A DNA stretch of 24,136 nucleotides from CAYVFC01 sp964450715 (GTDB lineage Bacteria > Myxococcota_A > Polyangia > Polyangiales > JAFGIB01): positions 1-24,136 of the forward strand of contig CAYVFC010000124.1 of NCBI GenBank assembly GCA_964450715.1. Reading direction: 5' to 3'. The notes under the pieces are model-generated. The model ran no database searches. It had not been told where the DNA came from and saw nothing but the letters and a program-made list of their open reading frames with translations. Below are positions 1-8,410 of this stretch, in pieces. Position numbers and translations under genes: made by a program. The first letter of the stretch is position 1, and each line of letters opens with the position of its first letter.

Positions 1-80
1 GCCACCGTACGCCGGGCGGTCAGGATTGTCGTGGGCCCGTCAATGCACTGCGTACAAACCGAGCTGGTAAGCGGAGGCGG

Positions 81-251
81 ACAGCCGACTCCGCTTNNNN
101 NNNNNNNNNNNNNNNNNNNNNNNNNNNNNNNNNNNNNNNNNNNNNNNNNNNNNNNNNNNNNNNNNNNNNNNNNNNNNNNNNNNNNNNNNNNNNNNNACCG
201 TTGTCGCCCCGGTGACGTTTTCTTCGAGATGATCGAGTGACGAATAGCAGA
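81..251 (-). repeat. Partial copy of the 3' part of the adjacent lipoprotein gene, split by the gap
   Basis: Bases 81-96 are identical to 386-401, and bases 197-251 are identical to 402-456, so the two sides of the N gap together rebuild a contiguous 71-bp stretch of the gene at 326-2194. Outside these 71 bp the flanks differ. If the gap is really of zero length, the minus-strand frame stays open leftwards to the window edge and continues with a Cys-containing peptide (VGCPPPLTSSVCTQCIDG) instead of the VGCTRP of the intact gene. It may be the end of a paralogue, a recent partial duplication, or a scaffolding error. Confidence 0.6.
97..196. other. Assembly gap (100 N)
   Basis: Exactly 100 consecutive N bases, the conventional filler for a scaffold gap of unknown size. 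It sits precisely at a repeat junction, so its true length may be zero. Confidence 0.98.
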
Positions 252-325
252 AGAGAAACTTAAAACTTAGCCCCGTCCCCTTTGCTTACGTCCCCTTTGC
301 TTAGCCCCGTCCCCTTTGCGTCTCT
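252..325. repeat. REP-like extragenic repeat tract
   Basis: Three copies of GTCCCCTTTGC lie at 275-285, 290-300 and 309-319, separated by TTA-containing spacers, and two of them are preceded by AGCCCC. The tract is bounded by AGAGA (252-256) and TCTCT (321-325), a 5-bp inverted pair. It abuts the stop codon of the lipoprotein gene at 326. From memory, similar CCCCGTCCCCTTTG tracts are common extragenic repeats near REP-associated IS200-like transposases in environmental bacteria. No transposase is present in this window. The tract could act as a 3' mRNA end structure. Confidence 0.5.
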
Positions 326-2194
326 TCACGAACAATCAGCAGTGGTGGGAGGGTAGTTGCACGAAGGGTAGGCAACGGGTCGAGTACAGCCGACTCCGCT
401 TACCGTTGTCGCCCCGGTGACGTTTTCTTCGAGATGATCGAGTGACGAATAGCAGATGCTTTCCACACCGATCAGCTCGAGGTCACCATTGATGTTGATG
501 GGGTCGTCAAAATAGGCGTCCGGCACGCCCTGGATATAACTAACGTTCAATCCGCCAACGCTATTCAATGACGAAAAGTCTATAATGGAAGCGTTGACGA
601 TCATCGAGATCTGGGTGAAGCCCGCAATCGACTCCAGTAGCGGAAATTCGATGGGTCCCGCGATATTCACCATACCGACCGCAAACCCTTCACTCGCGTC
701 GACTACGTATTGCAGCCTGGGCAGCGAAATTCGACCGTCGGGGATAGGATCATCGCCGGATGACGGCAGCAGAGCAATGACTCCAAACGAACCAACGCTT
801 GTCACTTCCGGCAGGGTTATCCCGCGAATACCGATACCGTCTTCCAGGAGCAGCTTGCCGGTAACCTCCTGAAGATAGGGCATGTCATCCGCGTCAATCG
901 AAAAGCTCCCGGTACCCGGTGGCCGAAAGGTCAGATCTCCGTCAACTCGATAAATATTCCGCGCATTGGCCAGATCTGTCGTAGAGCTGATCACGAGGCT
1001 GCCCGAAGTATACAAGCAAACATAGTCGGAAGAATGACAGATGTCATCGCTGTCACCACAATCGGAGTTCACCGCGCATTCCCTGCAGCCAAGGGCAGGG
1101 CCTGCACAGACGGGCGTATCACCGCCACAGATAATCGTATTGCTACAAGAATGGCCATCGCAGGTGTCTTCGGTACACAGGCTGTCGTCATTGCAGTGGC
1201 TGAGATCCGTACACTCCTCGCAACTACCCGAACTGCTGCAAAACCCGCTCTCACCCGTACAGGGAGACCCCTCGGGTTTCTGTGTGTCCACGCACGAACC
1301 GGATGCGCAATCGGCACTCGAGCAGCTGTTCGGGGGCAGACAGGAATTCGGAGAACTACTACATTCACAGGAATACCCCTCGTCCGTATCTACACAAACC
1401 GGAAGCTCGGGATCGGTACAGGGGCTTGTCGCGCATCCATCGGTATCTATACAGCCTCCTTCTACGATGTCCTCACCCGCCATACACCGACAGGTCAGCG
1501 TACCTTCATCCGTTTCCACCACGCCGTCATCGAGCTCTCCACTGCAATCGTTGTCAATGCCGTCATTACAGCGGTCGGGTCTATTCTCGTCGTCAGGATC
1601 AGCGGGACCGTCCCAGTTGCCGGGAAAGCGAGTCCGAAGATCATCGTCGCAATCATCGCCCACCTCGATCGAGATGGATGTATCGATGGCTTCGCAATCC
1701 ATCGAACGATGCCCGTCCTCGTCCGCGTCTCTGGCCCATAGCGCACAGACATGATCATCGTCACAGAGGTACTCCGCGCAGCCCGCCGGCGCTGTCTCGG
1801 GAACGGTCAGCATGGCGCAGTGTTCACCCGTTTCACAAGAACACCGATCCGGACTGGCGTCATGAGCCATGCATATCGGTACACAGATCGAATCGATGCA
1901 GAGACCTTCGGCTTCGCCGACGAGGCACGGGGCGACCGGCGCCGCCTCCGAAATACACGATACGAGCTCTACGGTTCCGTCCAGGGTGGCATCCGAGCTC
2001 TCCGCGTATCTTCGATCCGCATCCGGTGTCGTCCCGCCATCCATCGTGTCCCCATTTTCGATCGCTTCACAGATCCCCAGGGCGTCGTTGAGCTTTTCGC
2101 CCGCTGGACACGGATCAGTCGTACCCCTGCAGCTCTGAAACGGGCAGAGAACGAGCGATGCGAAGAGGAGACGTATGGCTGTGTCAGGCAACAT
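326..2194 (-). CDS. Cys-rich surface lipoprotein: MopE motif, EGF-like and L-domain-like region
   Basis: The protein is 622 residues, starting at the ATG at 2194. A TTG at 2257 would overlap the upstream stop but would bury the signal peptide, so it is not preferred. A GAGGG sequence lies upstream of the chosen ATG. Residues 1-21 form a signal peptide ending at Cys22 (PFQSC, an imperfect lipobox). Residues about 208-224 contain RCNDGIDNDCSGELDDG, which resembles the MopE-type repeat (CNGIDxDCDGxxDEG) known from surface proteins and proposed to bind metal. An EGF-like segment follows at about 250-278, then many CxxC-type cysteines to about 390. Residues about 396-590 are regular hydrophobic repeats (LPEVTSVG, LPRLQYV, FPLLESIAG) resembling a receptor L-domain or right-handed solenoid. 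It is probably an outer-membrane-anchored binding or adhesion protein. The ligand is unknown. Confidence 0.85.
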   Translation of the reverse strand: MLPDTAIRLLFASLVLCPFQSCRGTTDPCPAGEKLNDALGICEAIENGDTMDGGTTPDADRRYAESSDATLDGTVELVSCISEAAPVAPCLVGEAEGLCIDSICVPICMAHDASPDRCSCETGEHCAMLTVPETAPAGCAEYLCDDDHVCALWARDADEDGHRSMDCEAIDTSISIEVGDDCDDDLRTRFPGNWDGPADPDDENRPDRCNDGIDNDCSGELDDGVVETDEGTLTCRCMAGEDIVEGGCIDTDGCATSPCTDPELPVCVDTDEGYSCECSSSPNSCLPPNSCSSADCASGSCVDTQKPEGSPCTGESGFCSSSGSCEECTDLSHCNDDSLCTEDTCDGHSCSNTIICGGDTPVCAGPALGCRECAVNSDCGDSDDICHSSDYVCLYTSGSLVISSTTDLANARNIYRVDGDLTFRPPGTGSFSIDADDMPYLQEVTGKLLLEDGIGIRGITLPEVTSVGSFGVIALLPSSGDDPIPDGRISLPRLQYVVDASEGFAVGMVNIAGPIEFPLLESIAGFTQISMIVNASIIDFSSLNSVGGLNVSYIQGVPDAYFDDPININGDLELIGVESICYSSLDHLEENVTGATTVSGVGCTRPVAYPSCNYPPTTADCS

Positions 2195-2253
2195 GTGGCC
2201 TACCCTCGCAGAAGACGGTTGGCTGGTGTCCTGGTTTCGGAATTTCCCGACCC

Positions 2254-3465
2254 TCAAAATGAACCTCTTATGTCGAGCTCGAAACCGTCTGGTTCGATGG
2301 CTATGCTCGCCATCGGAGCGTCCGCGGACAGCGTATGTCTAATAAAATAGACGATCGGAACCGAGATCAGCGGAACGCTGTGCGACAAGAGAAGGGAACC
2401 CAGGATACCTGTCTGTTCGGTGACGCTCGTCTCTCCTATCGGATCGCCCTCGGTGGCGAACAAAACGACAGCGATCGCCCCTCCGGCAAGACCTGCCCCG
2501 CCGGCGGCCCACGACCACCAGGGCATACCTTCTCTTTCCGGAAGTAACATGGGAAGAGCGGCTGTCACCAGAACACCTCCGCTGAAACCCGAGATCAGCG
2601 GTGGCATCTCCGCTTGCCGAACCTCATCCGCCGCCTCGACGAAACCGGAGCCCTCGACGCTACGGTACGCCGAGGTTTCTTCCAGGCGTTGGTTCTTGTC
2701 GAGCAGATCGGCGTAGAATACCCATGAGAGGGCGAGTCCAGCCGCCCCGACTCCTCCAGTTCCCCAACCTACCCAGCGCGGCGTATCGTCGTCCGCGTGG
2801 TCGACTCTTGTCGCTGCGGAAGAGCGCCCGGTTGTTGCCGGCGCTGCATCCGGCTGGACGGGTTCGAGCACCAACCGCAGTTCCGAGCGACGGCCGGCTT
2901 CGACCGTTATCCGTTTGCTCAGCGTTCGAAATCCCCGTGCACTAACTCTAACCTGATAAGTACCAGGGTCCAAATACAGCAAACCTTTCTCGTCGACTTG
3001 TTTAACATCATCATCGACCTCGAGATTCGCCTCTTCCGGAGACAAGGCGACGTCTATTCGGCCTATAAAACCCTCTGCGCGATCGAGAACGCCTTCTACC
3101 TGTCGGCGAAGCCTTACCGTTAGCGCACGTCTTTCGTCCAGGAGCGCCTGCCTCAAGTAGAAGGCGGCAAGAACGTATTCCTTCATTTCAAAGGCGACTA
3201 GGCCCAATCCCCGAAACGTGCGTGCGTTGGGATTGATCCGATGCGCCCTTTCGAACAGCGCACGGGCTTCGTCCCAGTTTGATCGAGCAAACTCGCTGAC
3301 AGCATAGTCCACCAGACGCATGTACTCGGAAGCCTCCCCCTCCTCGTTCTGGGCAAAAGCGCTGGTACTCGGCGTCGCAATCGCCAGCATCGTTACCGCG
3401 GTGAATCCGGCCAGTTGGTATACGGTAGCAACGGCGACGATCGAGGTTCTTGGTTTTGTGACCAT
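2254..3465 (-). CDS. Exported TPR and PEGA-domain protein
   Basis: The protein is 403 residues from the ATG at 3465. The frame is open further upstream, but the extra stretch is low-quality and enters the repeat-rich spacer. Residues 1-38 form a signal peptide with probable cleavage after AFA. Residues about 45-120 are TPR-like helices (FARSNWDEARALFERAHRINPNARTF). Residues about 134-201 form a PEGA domain with the typical LDPGTYQVRVSARGF core, a beta-sandwich common in surface-layer proteins. The C-terminal half has three or four hydrophobic stretches (about 230-255, 289-307, 314-336 and 352-378) rich in Gly and Ala. TPR-PEGA proteins are abundant in Myxococcota and are generally envelope-associated with unknown partners. 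The lipoprotein gene 59 bp downstream on the same strand is probably co-transcribed. Confidence 0.85.
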   Translation of the reverse strand: MVTKPRTSIVAVATVYQLAGFTAVTMLAIATPSTSAFAQNEEGEASEYMRLVDYAVSEFARSNWDEARALFERAHRINPNARTFRGLGLVAFEMKEYVLAAFYLRQALLDERRALTVRLRRQVEGVLDRAEGFIGRIDVALSPEEANLEVDDDVKQVDEKGLLYLDPGTYQVRVSARGFRTLSKRITVEAGRRSELRLVLEPVQPDAAPATTGRSSAATRVDHADDDTPRWVGWGTGGVGAAGLALSWVFYADLLDKNQRLEETSAYRSVEGSGFVEAADEVRQAEMPPLISGFSGGVLVTAALPMLLPEREGMPWWSWAAGGAGLAGGAIAVVLFATEGDPIGETSVTEQTGILGSLLLSHSVPLISVPIVYFIRHTLSADAPMASIAIEPDGFELDIRGSF

Positions 3466-3623
3466 GGTTATTCGGCGAATGATTCCGGTCGGTTGAGCGC
3501 GAAGGACGAGCAGATCGACACTTCCTCGCCTGAGCCTAGACGAACGAGTAGGCGTTGTCGAGAAAGGGAAGGCTGGATGCACGGAGGGCGGAGGGGACGG
3601 ATCGAAAAACCGAAAAATCGGGT

Positions 3624-3790
3624 GTGTACCACTTGGTCAACCGAGGACCCGCACCTGTCATTTCGAGTAGCCGAAGGCGACGAGAAATGTCTCTTGGAGA
3701 TTTCTCGCTGCGATCGAAATGACATTACCGCCACGGCTTTTTGAGAAGTTACCGCAAGGGGCCACCATTTCAGTTGACCAAGTGGGACAC
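3624..3790. repeat. Inner inverted-repeat element nested in the 3595-4043 element
   Basis: Bases 3624-3641 (GTGTACCACTTGGTCAAC) and the complement of 3773-3790 match at 17 of 18 positions. The pair encloses 131 bp whose centre is another palindromic repeat (3656-3724). The nesting suggests either insertion of one small element into another, or one element made of stacked dyads. Confidence 0.6.
3656..3724. repeat. Palindromic REP-type repeat (TGTCATTTCGA ... TCGAAATGACA)
   Basis: There are perfect 11-bp inverted ends at 3656-3666 and 3714-3724, and a second inner stem CGAGAAAT (3681-3688) with ATTTCTCG (3700-3707). Sequences of this TGTCATTTCGA/GAGAAAT type recur, from memory, as dispersed palindromes in many bacterial phyla. 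As RNA it would form a long two-tier hairpin. Confidence 0.65.
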
Positions 3791-4047
3791 GTAAGCGTTC
3801 AGGCCTTGGGCAGCGCGGCGGCCAAGGCGCCCGAAAAACCGAGCGCGCCCGCAGGGCCGGTGAGGATTGTACTCACGTACATGACGAACCGGCCCGAGGA
3901 CGAAAGCCGGTTTTGCGGGATGGATTGGCCGCCGTCGTTTCAGATACCGACTACTCCCCCTGAACGGTTACTGGGACACACCCGAAAAATCGGCCGCCCA
4001 GCGTTATTTCAATCGGGTTCTTTTTCGGTTTTTCGGTCCATCCCCAT

Positions 4048-7000
4048 CTATATCCCCTCTGGACAAGGATAATCTTCATCTCGCAACGAGCAGATTACCT
4101 GGTAGCGCCGCGCTCCCGAGTCGCAATCGTTAGCCGAGTCAATTCGTAGATAGAGACGATCCAAGACCACATCGTCCGACCAACCCGCTTCTCCGATTTC
4201 ACGATATCGATAGCTCAAATTGACCCTGAAATCCGCCTCGTTTTCGTTGTTGTTCCAGGTCTCACCCAGCTCGATGATTCCGTCATCGGGTAGATCCTCG
4301 ACGTTTATATTTCCTGTCGAGTAGATCGTCGTCCTCAGGTCTCCGCGGGTTTCGCCCGTGCCCTTGAGCTTTACCTGAAACTCGTAATCCGGGAAGAATT
4401 CCGGCAGACGCTTCAAACCGGATACATCGGCTTCTACTTCATAGTACTGTCCTCTGGTCGACGATTGCATCAAACAAAGGCTATCGATCCCCGAGGGCTT
4501 GCTAATCGCCCCGGTTGGACCGGCGATGCTCACGTAATAATGCTCGGTACGCGTGCCGGCCAGGGGTGTCGACGCCGAGCATACCGATGACGGATCGCAC
4601 ACATCGGCGTCGTTGCAGGGAAAACCACCTGGAGAGAGGTAGTGAATGTAGTCGAAGCTCACCGCGATATGGTACATTTCCCAGGCCTCTACTTCTGATC
4701 CATCGGCGAGCTCGATCGTACGAAGTGGAGAGTCTCGGAGGGCGGGAAGAATGACTTGCCCCGAGTCATTGAGGCATGGATCCTGCGAGACCGTGGGCTC
4801 TCCCCCGTACTGGATACTCCGAACCAGGACGACGTTCTGAGGCCCTCCGGCCTGTTGCCAGTCGTTTATGGTGGGAATATCCTCGCGGGTGATGGCTATC
4901 GAGTCCACCCAGATGCGGGAAGGTCCCATCGGGCCTCCCTCGAGCTGTTCGGAGGGAGCTTGCCAGCTAAAGGTGACTTCGTAGTTGTCCGCGCGGTTCG
5001 TCAGGTAGGTATCCCCTCTGGGTGGAACGCTGATATACGTCGCCCGACCGATATTGGGTTTATCCAGAGCATTGTCGATATAAGGAAAGAGATCGGGCGC
5101 CGAGACCAGATCCTCGAAGACCTCCAGGAATGGATCGGTGGCGACCGATACCCCGCCCTGGGTGACATCGGCTATACCCAGGGTGATCGGTGCTTCGACC
5201 GGGTCCAGAATCGGAGAACGAAGAAGCCCTGTGCTGGCGGCCACGAACTCGTCGAATTCGCCACTACCGTCGCTGTTTCTGAATGCGCGCAGCACCATCG
5301 CCAGATTGTTGAATATCCTACCATTCGCATTGTTCCCGCCCAGATACTCGCTGAAAGAGGGATAAACGGTCACACCACCGCTGCTGGTCGGATTGCTATC
5401 CCGTAGTTTACGCGATTCGAGACGAACCGCGATGGAATAGTTATCATTCGCATCCCGGTTCAACGAGTTGAACTCGACAATGTGATCATAAAGGTTGTAA
5501 ACGTTTTCCGAAACGTTGTCGGCGTCGACCGGAAGCAGCTCCAGCTCCAGTCGATCGAAGTCTAGATCCACGCCACAATGAGCGAAATCGAGATCGAAAT
5601 CCAGAACATGATAGAGCTCGTTGGTAGCCGGATCGAATTCGGGCAGCTCCACTGCCGAATACTCGGTCTGCTCGGTTAGAATTTCGCAATGCAGTTGCTC
5701 ACAATGCGCCCACGAGGCACCGTCGTTGATCTGATCGCGAATCCTGTGGATGTCGGTAGCGGTCGGTCGATTCACCATTACCGCACCGATGGCTGAAGTG
5801 CCCTGATGCCCGGAATCTCCCGGTACGTCACAATCACTGACGAGGCCGGCGGTCAGCTGATTGTAATTGCCCGCGGAAGCCCATTGTGAGCGCGTATACG
5901 GAGCACAGATGTTCAAGCGGTTATCGTTATTGCGTCTTCTGCCGTAGTAAGACATCAGAGTTCCCGGGGCGGACCAGTGATGCAATCCCAGGACATGTCC
6001 CATTTCGTGTAGTATTACCCGCCTGAAATCCGCCCGGCCTTCGAGGTTGGACCGCGCGTCATTCATCAAATTCTCGCTGAAGTTGATATTCTTGCCACAG
6101 TTATACGCCCATTCACTCATATCTTTGATCCCAACATCGATCTCGTCGCCCGAGCAGTACTCACCAAGGCTGCTTTCTTCGAACTCCCAGCAATTGATAT
6201 GAAAACGATCGGTGTAGCTACCATCGGGATTGCTGTTGATAACCTCTCTCCACATCATCACCGCCCAACGGATGTCATCTTCGAAATCTTCATAGCTGTA
6301 GCAGAAGGTCGTACTGCCGGAAGCGGGACAGGTGAAGGACGAGAAATAGTCGCGAACATTGTCGCGCGTCCTGAGCGCCACGCCGTTGGGATCGATTATT
6401 CGCCGGGTCTTGCGGTTGGCCTGGCGGAAGTCGGCCGAGCTCGGTAGATTGTGGCCGCAATTGACGTCGTCGTTGCTGTCGATTGCCCAGCCAAAACCCG
6501 CTACCTGGCACATGTCATCGAGCGCGCCGTCCAGCAGCGGCTCGTAGTTGGCTCGCCAGCCGTCTAGATCTTCGTCGAACAGATCGGCAAATAGCGATTT
6601 CATACAGAAATGGTTCGAAGCGGTAACCAGATAACCGCCTAGTTCGGTCCGGTTGATCTCTTCGATCTCCAACCCTTCGTACGAATCCAGGGGAATATGG
6701 GAAAAATCCGGAGGAAAGTGATCTTCTAGATTGGAGGAAGCTTCCTTGGCCGCGATGACCCGATCCAGCTCGGCAATGACCATCTCCTGGTGCTCGGGCA
6801 GCAGTTTGGGAATATCCGGAGTCCAAACCTGATAGCGTGGGGTGTAGGTATGCAAAGCCAGGCTTTCGGTATGATACGCCGGGTATTTTTCCGACTCCCC
6901 CAGGACCATGTAGAGGTAAGTGCCGTGGTTGCTGATGACCGACTGTAGGAAGGTGAGGAAAGCGGGCTCGCCCAGAATGACTCTACCGCGCGCTTTTTCC

Positions 7001-8001
7001 AGCTGGCTCAGCAAGGAAAGAGGAGCCCCCTTGGCGCGCAAACGGTCTATGGTTCCATCGCTGATTTCGTAGTTGTGCGGAATGTCGATGGCGATATCTA
7101 TCGGCAACTGAAAGCTCTGGGCGTCGGGTTTGAAATCATAGATGTCGCTTACGCGCTCCGTAGTCTTGTCGAACAGGAAAACGCTGCTGAATACCGATGT
7201 GGGATCTATTTCGGCCAGACGTAAAAGAATGGAATCGTTCACTGCCAGCGGCGGGACATCGACCCAGAGAGCCTTGGCGATTTCCGTCCTTCCACCTCCC
7301 GGGGTAATCGCAGCAGGAGCGGTCAGCGTGGTCGGCAAGGAAACACCGGCGGACAGAGTTACTCCGGAGGCTTCGACCCTGAAAATGCGCGAATCGAATT
7401 GCACCGAAAGCGCGCTGATGAACTCCTTGCACACCGGAACGAATCCCTGGCGAATGGCCAGGGGAACCCCGCTAAGTCGCCAGCGATCGGGTACCGCCAA
7501 CCGGTGCTCATGTCCCAGAGATGTAACCACCGCCTCACTTACGCGTAACCTGATCGAAAAAACGTGTCCTTCTGGAACCTGGTTCAGCTGGGGCAGATCG
7601 ATAACCCGTTGCCGGGCGTGATTCGAGATGATCACCTCGGGTTCCAGAGGAACGAACTGAAAGGTTTGCATTCCGGAAGAACTGGGGCGTTTGCGTCTTT
7701 CCAGATACTTCAGAAGCAGATCTGTATCGCACGCCGTCTTTTCGGGTACATATCTTACGACGACGCGGTCAATATGTAGCCTAACGCTGTCTACATTATT
7801 AAAAGCGCCGCCAGGGGCTACCTCGTACGAAATACGTACATCCTTGTCACGGGGCAGCTCTATCGGCTGTATATCGATTCGGACCGACTCGGTATCGAGC
7901 CCGACTTCGAGCTCTTCCGCTTGCTGGTTTCCGCATCCTGCGAGACAAAGCAATACCAACCAAACTGCAACAAGTCCTTTGAACGTCGCTTCGGTTCTCA
8001 T
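4048..8001 (-). CDS. Large lipoprotein with metzincin zinc-metalloprotease site
   Basis: The protein is 1317 residues. The ATG at 8001 is preceded by AAGGGG at a spacing of about 8 nt. Residues 1-22 are a lipoprotein signal with a classical LAGC lipobox (Cys23). Residues 665-675 read HEMGHVLGLHH, an exact HExxHxxGxxH zinc motif with Glu666 as the expected catalytic base, and TLMSYY follows with Met683 as a plausible Met-turn. This places the central domain among metzincins, closest in look to matrixin-like or M43-like families. The N-terminal 400 residues look like beta-sandwich domains. The C-terminal 550 residues are beta-rich with scattered Cys pairs and no recognised domain. It probably acts on the cell surface or in the periplasm. 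The substrate is unknown, and a structural or adhesive role for the flanks is possible. Confidence 0.85.
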   Translation of the reverse strand: MRTEATFKGLVAVWLVLLCLAGCGNQQAEELEVGLDTESVRIDIQPIELPRDKDVRISYEVAPGGAFNNVDSVRLHIDRVVVRYVPEKTACDTDLLLKYLERRKRPSSSGMQTFQFVPLEPEVIISNHARQRVIDLPQLNQVPEGHVFSIRLRVSEAVVTSLGHEHRLAVPDRWRLSGVPLAIRQGFVPVCKEFISALSVQFDSRIFRVEASGVTLSAGVSLPTTLTAPAAITPGGGRTEIAKALWVDVPPLAVNDSILLRLAEIDPTSVFSSVFLFDKTTERVSDIYDFKPDAQSFQLPIDIAIDIPHNYEISDGTIDRLRAKGAPLSLLSQLEKARGRVILGEPAFLTFLQSVISNHGTYLYMVLGESEKYPAYHTESLALHTYTPRYQVWTPDIPKLLPEHQEMVIAELDRVIAAKEASSNLEDHFPPDFSHIPLDSYEGLEIEEINRTELGGYLVTASNHFCMKSLFADLFDEDLDGWRANYEPLLDGALDDMCQVAGFGWAIDSNDDVNCGHNLPSSADFRQANRKTRRIIDPNGVALRTRDNVRDYFSSFTCPASGSTTFCYSYEDFEDDIRWAVMMWREVINSNPDGSYTDRFHINCWEFEESSLGEYCSGDEIDVGIKDMSEWAYNCGKNINFSENLMNDARSNLEGRADFRRVILHEMGHVLGLHHWSAPGTLMSYYGRRRNNDNRLNICAPYTRSQWASAGNYNQLTAGLVSDCDVPGDSGHQGTSAIGAVMVNRPTATDIHRIRDQINDGASWAHCEQLHCEILTEQTEYSAVELPEFDPATNELYHVLDFDLDFAHCGVDLDFDRLELELLPVDADNVSENVYNLYDHIVEFNSLNRDANDNYSIAVRLESRKLRDSNPTSSGGVTVYPSFSEYLGGNNANGRIFNNLAMVLRAFRNSDGSGEFDEFVAASTGLLRSPILDPVEAPITLGIADVTQGGVSVATDPFLEVFEDLVSAPDLFPYIDNALDKPNIGRATYISVPPRGDTYLTNRADNYEVTFSWQAPSEQLEGGPMGPSRIWVDSIAITREDIPTINDWQQAGGPQNVVLVRSIQYGGEPTVSQDPCLNDSGQVILPALRDSPLRTIELADGSEVEAWEMYHIAVSFDYIHYLSPGGFPCNDADVCDPSSVCSASTPLAGTRTEHYYVSIAGPTGAISKPSGIDSLCLMQSSTRGQYYEVEADVSGLKRLPEFFPDYEFQVKLKGTGETRGDLRTTIYSTGNINVEDLPDDGIIELGETWNNNENEADFRVNLSYRYREIGEAGWSDDVVLDRLYLRIDSANDCDSGARRYQVICSLRDEDYPCPEGI

Positions 8002-8227
8002 TTTTCATCCCCTTGGTAGCCCGGCATCTTGACCTCCGCCGCTGCGAGCGGCCACACGCCGGGAACCTAGCGAAGGGTGCCTATCCTGTCTAGAGGACAG
8101 ATACAGAGGGGACCGCTTCACTTTGTTACTTTTCGTTCACAATAGCTGTACGTTTTTATGCAACCCGGGCGGTTATACAATGTGGGGGTTTAGTGACGAA
8201 CTGCGCCTGAGCATGCTCGGCTCGCCG

Positions 8228-8252
8228 AGAAAGAGCCCCCCCGGCTCTTTCT
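8228..8252. repeat. Perfect 10-bp stem hairpin with C5 loop
   Basis: AGAAAGAGCC at 8228-8237 pairs with GGCTCTTTCT at 8243-8252 around five C bases. There is no U-run on either side, so it is not a classical intrinsic terminator. It lies immediately beside the 8256-8410 inverted-repeat element, upstream of the metzincin lipoprotein gene. Confidence 0.6.
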
Positions 8253-8255
8253 AAG

Positions 8256-8410
8256 GGTCCGTGACAAAACAACTCGATCAGATTTCGGAGCGCGACGGCC
8301 CCGGATGCAAGGCGCGACGACGAGAAATATTGGGGATATTTTGAGCAGGAGCAACGCAGCAGCCGGGGCCGTCCCGCCCGAAAGATGGATGAGTTATTTT
8401 GTCACGGACC
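8256..8410. repeat. 155-bp MITE-like element with terminal inverted repeats
   Basis: GGTCCGTGACAAAA at 8256-8269 and its exact complement at 8397-8410 form perfect 14-bp ends. The similarity continues inward imperfectly to another perfect 11-bp pair, GACGGCCCCGG at 8294-8304 with 8363-8373. The centre carries an AT-rich dyad (AAATAT/ATATTT around 8328-8342) in otherwise GC-rich DNA. From memory, TTTTGTCACGGACC ends occur as dispersed repeats in deltaproteobacterial genomes. Nothing gene-like is seen in the rest of the 8002-8591 spacer, including 8411-8591. Confidence 0.65.

Larger units (their letters stand above)
3595..4043. repeat. MITE-like element with 23-bp terminal inverted repeats
   Basis: The left arm at 3595-3617 and the right arm at 4021-4043 are inverted copies matching at 21 of 23 positions, with core CGAAAAACCGAAAAA. 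The interior contains further inverted repeats (3624-3641 against 3773-3790) and a second arm of the type ACACACCCGA at 3976-3985. No credible ORF, transposase or clear target-site duplication was seen. The element fills most of the 582-bp spacer between the metzincin lipoprotein gene and the TPR-PEGA gene and ends four bases before the stop codon of the former. It may terminate that gene's transcript or carry the promoter of the next. Confidence 0.6.

Noticed and set aside
1034..1754. Two long plus-strand reading frames over 700 bases
   Set aside because: They are antisense to the Cys-rich lipoprotein, have low-complexity composition and no RBS, and the minus-strand gene has a signal peptide and recognisable domains.
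8228..8252. Intrinsic terminator
   Set aside because: The stem is perfect but no U-run follows on either strand, so it is listed only as a hairpin repeat.
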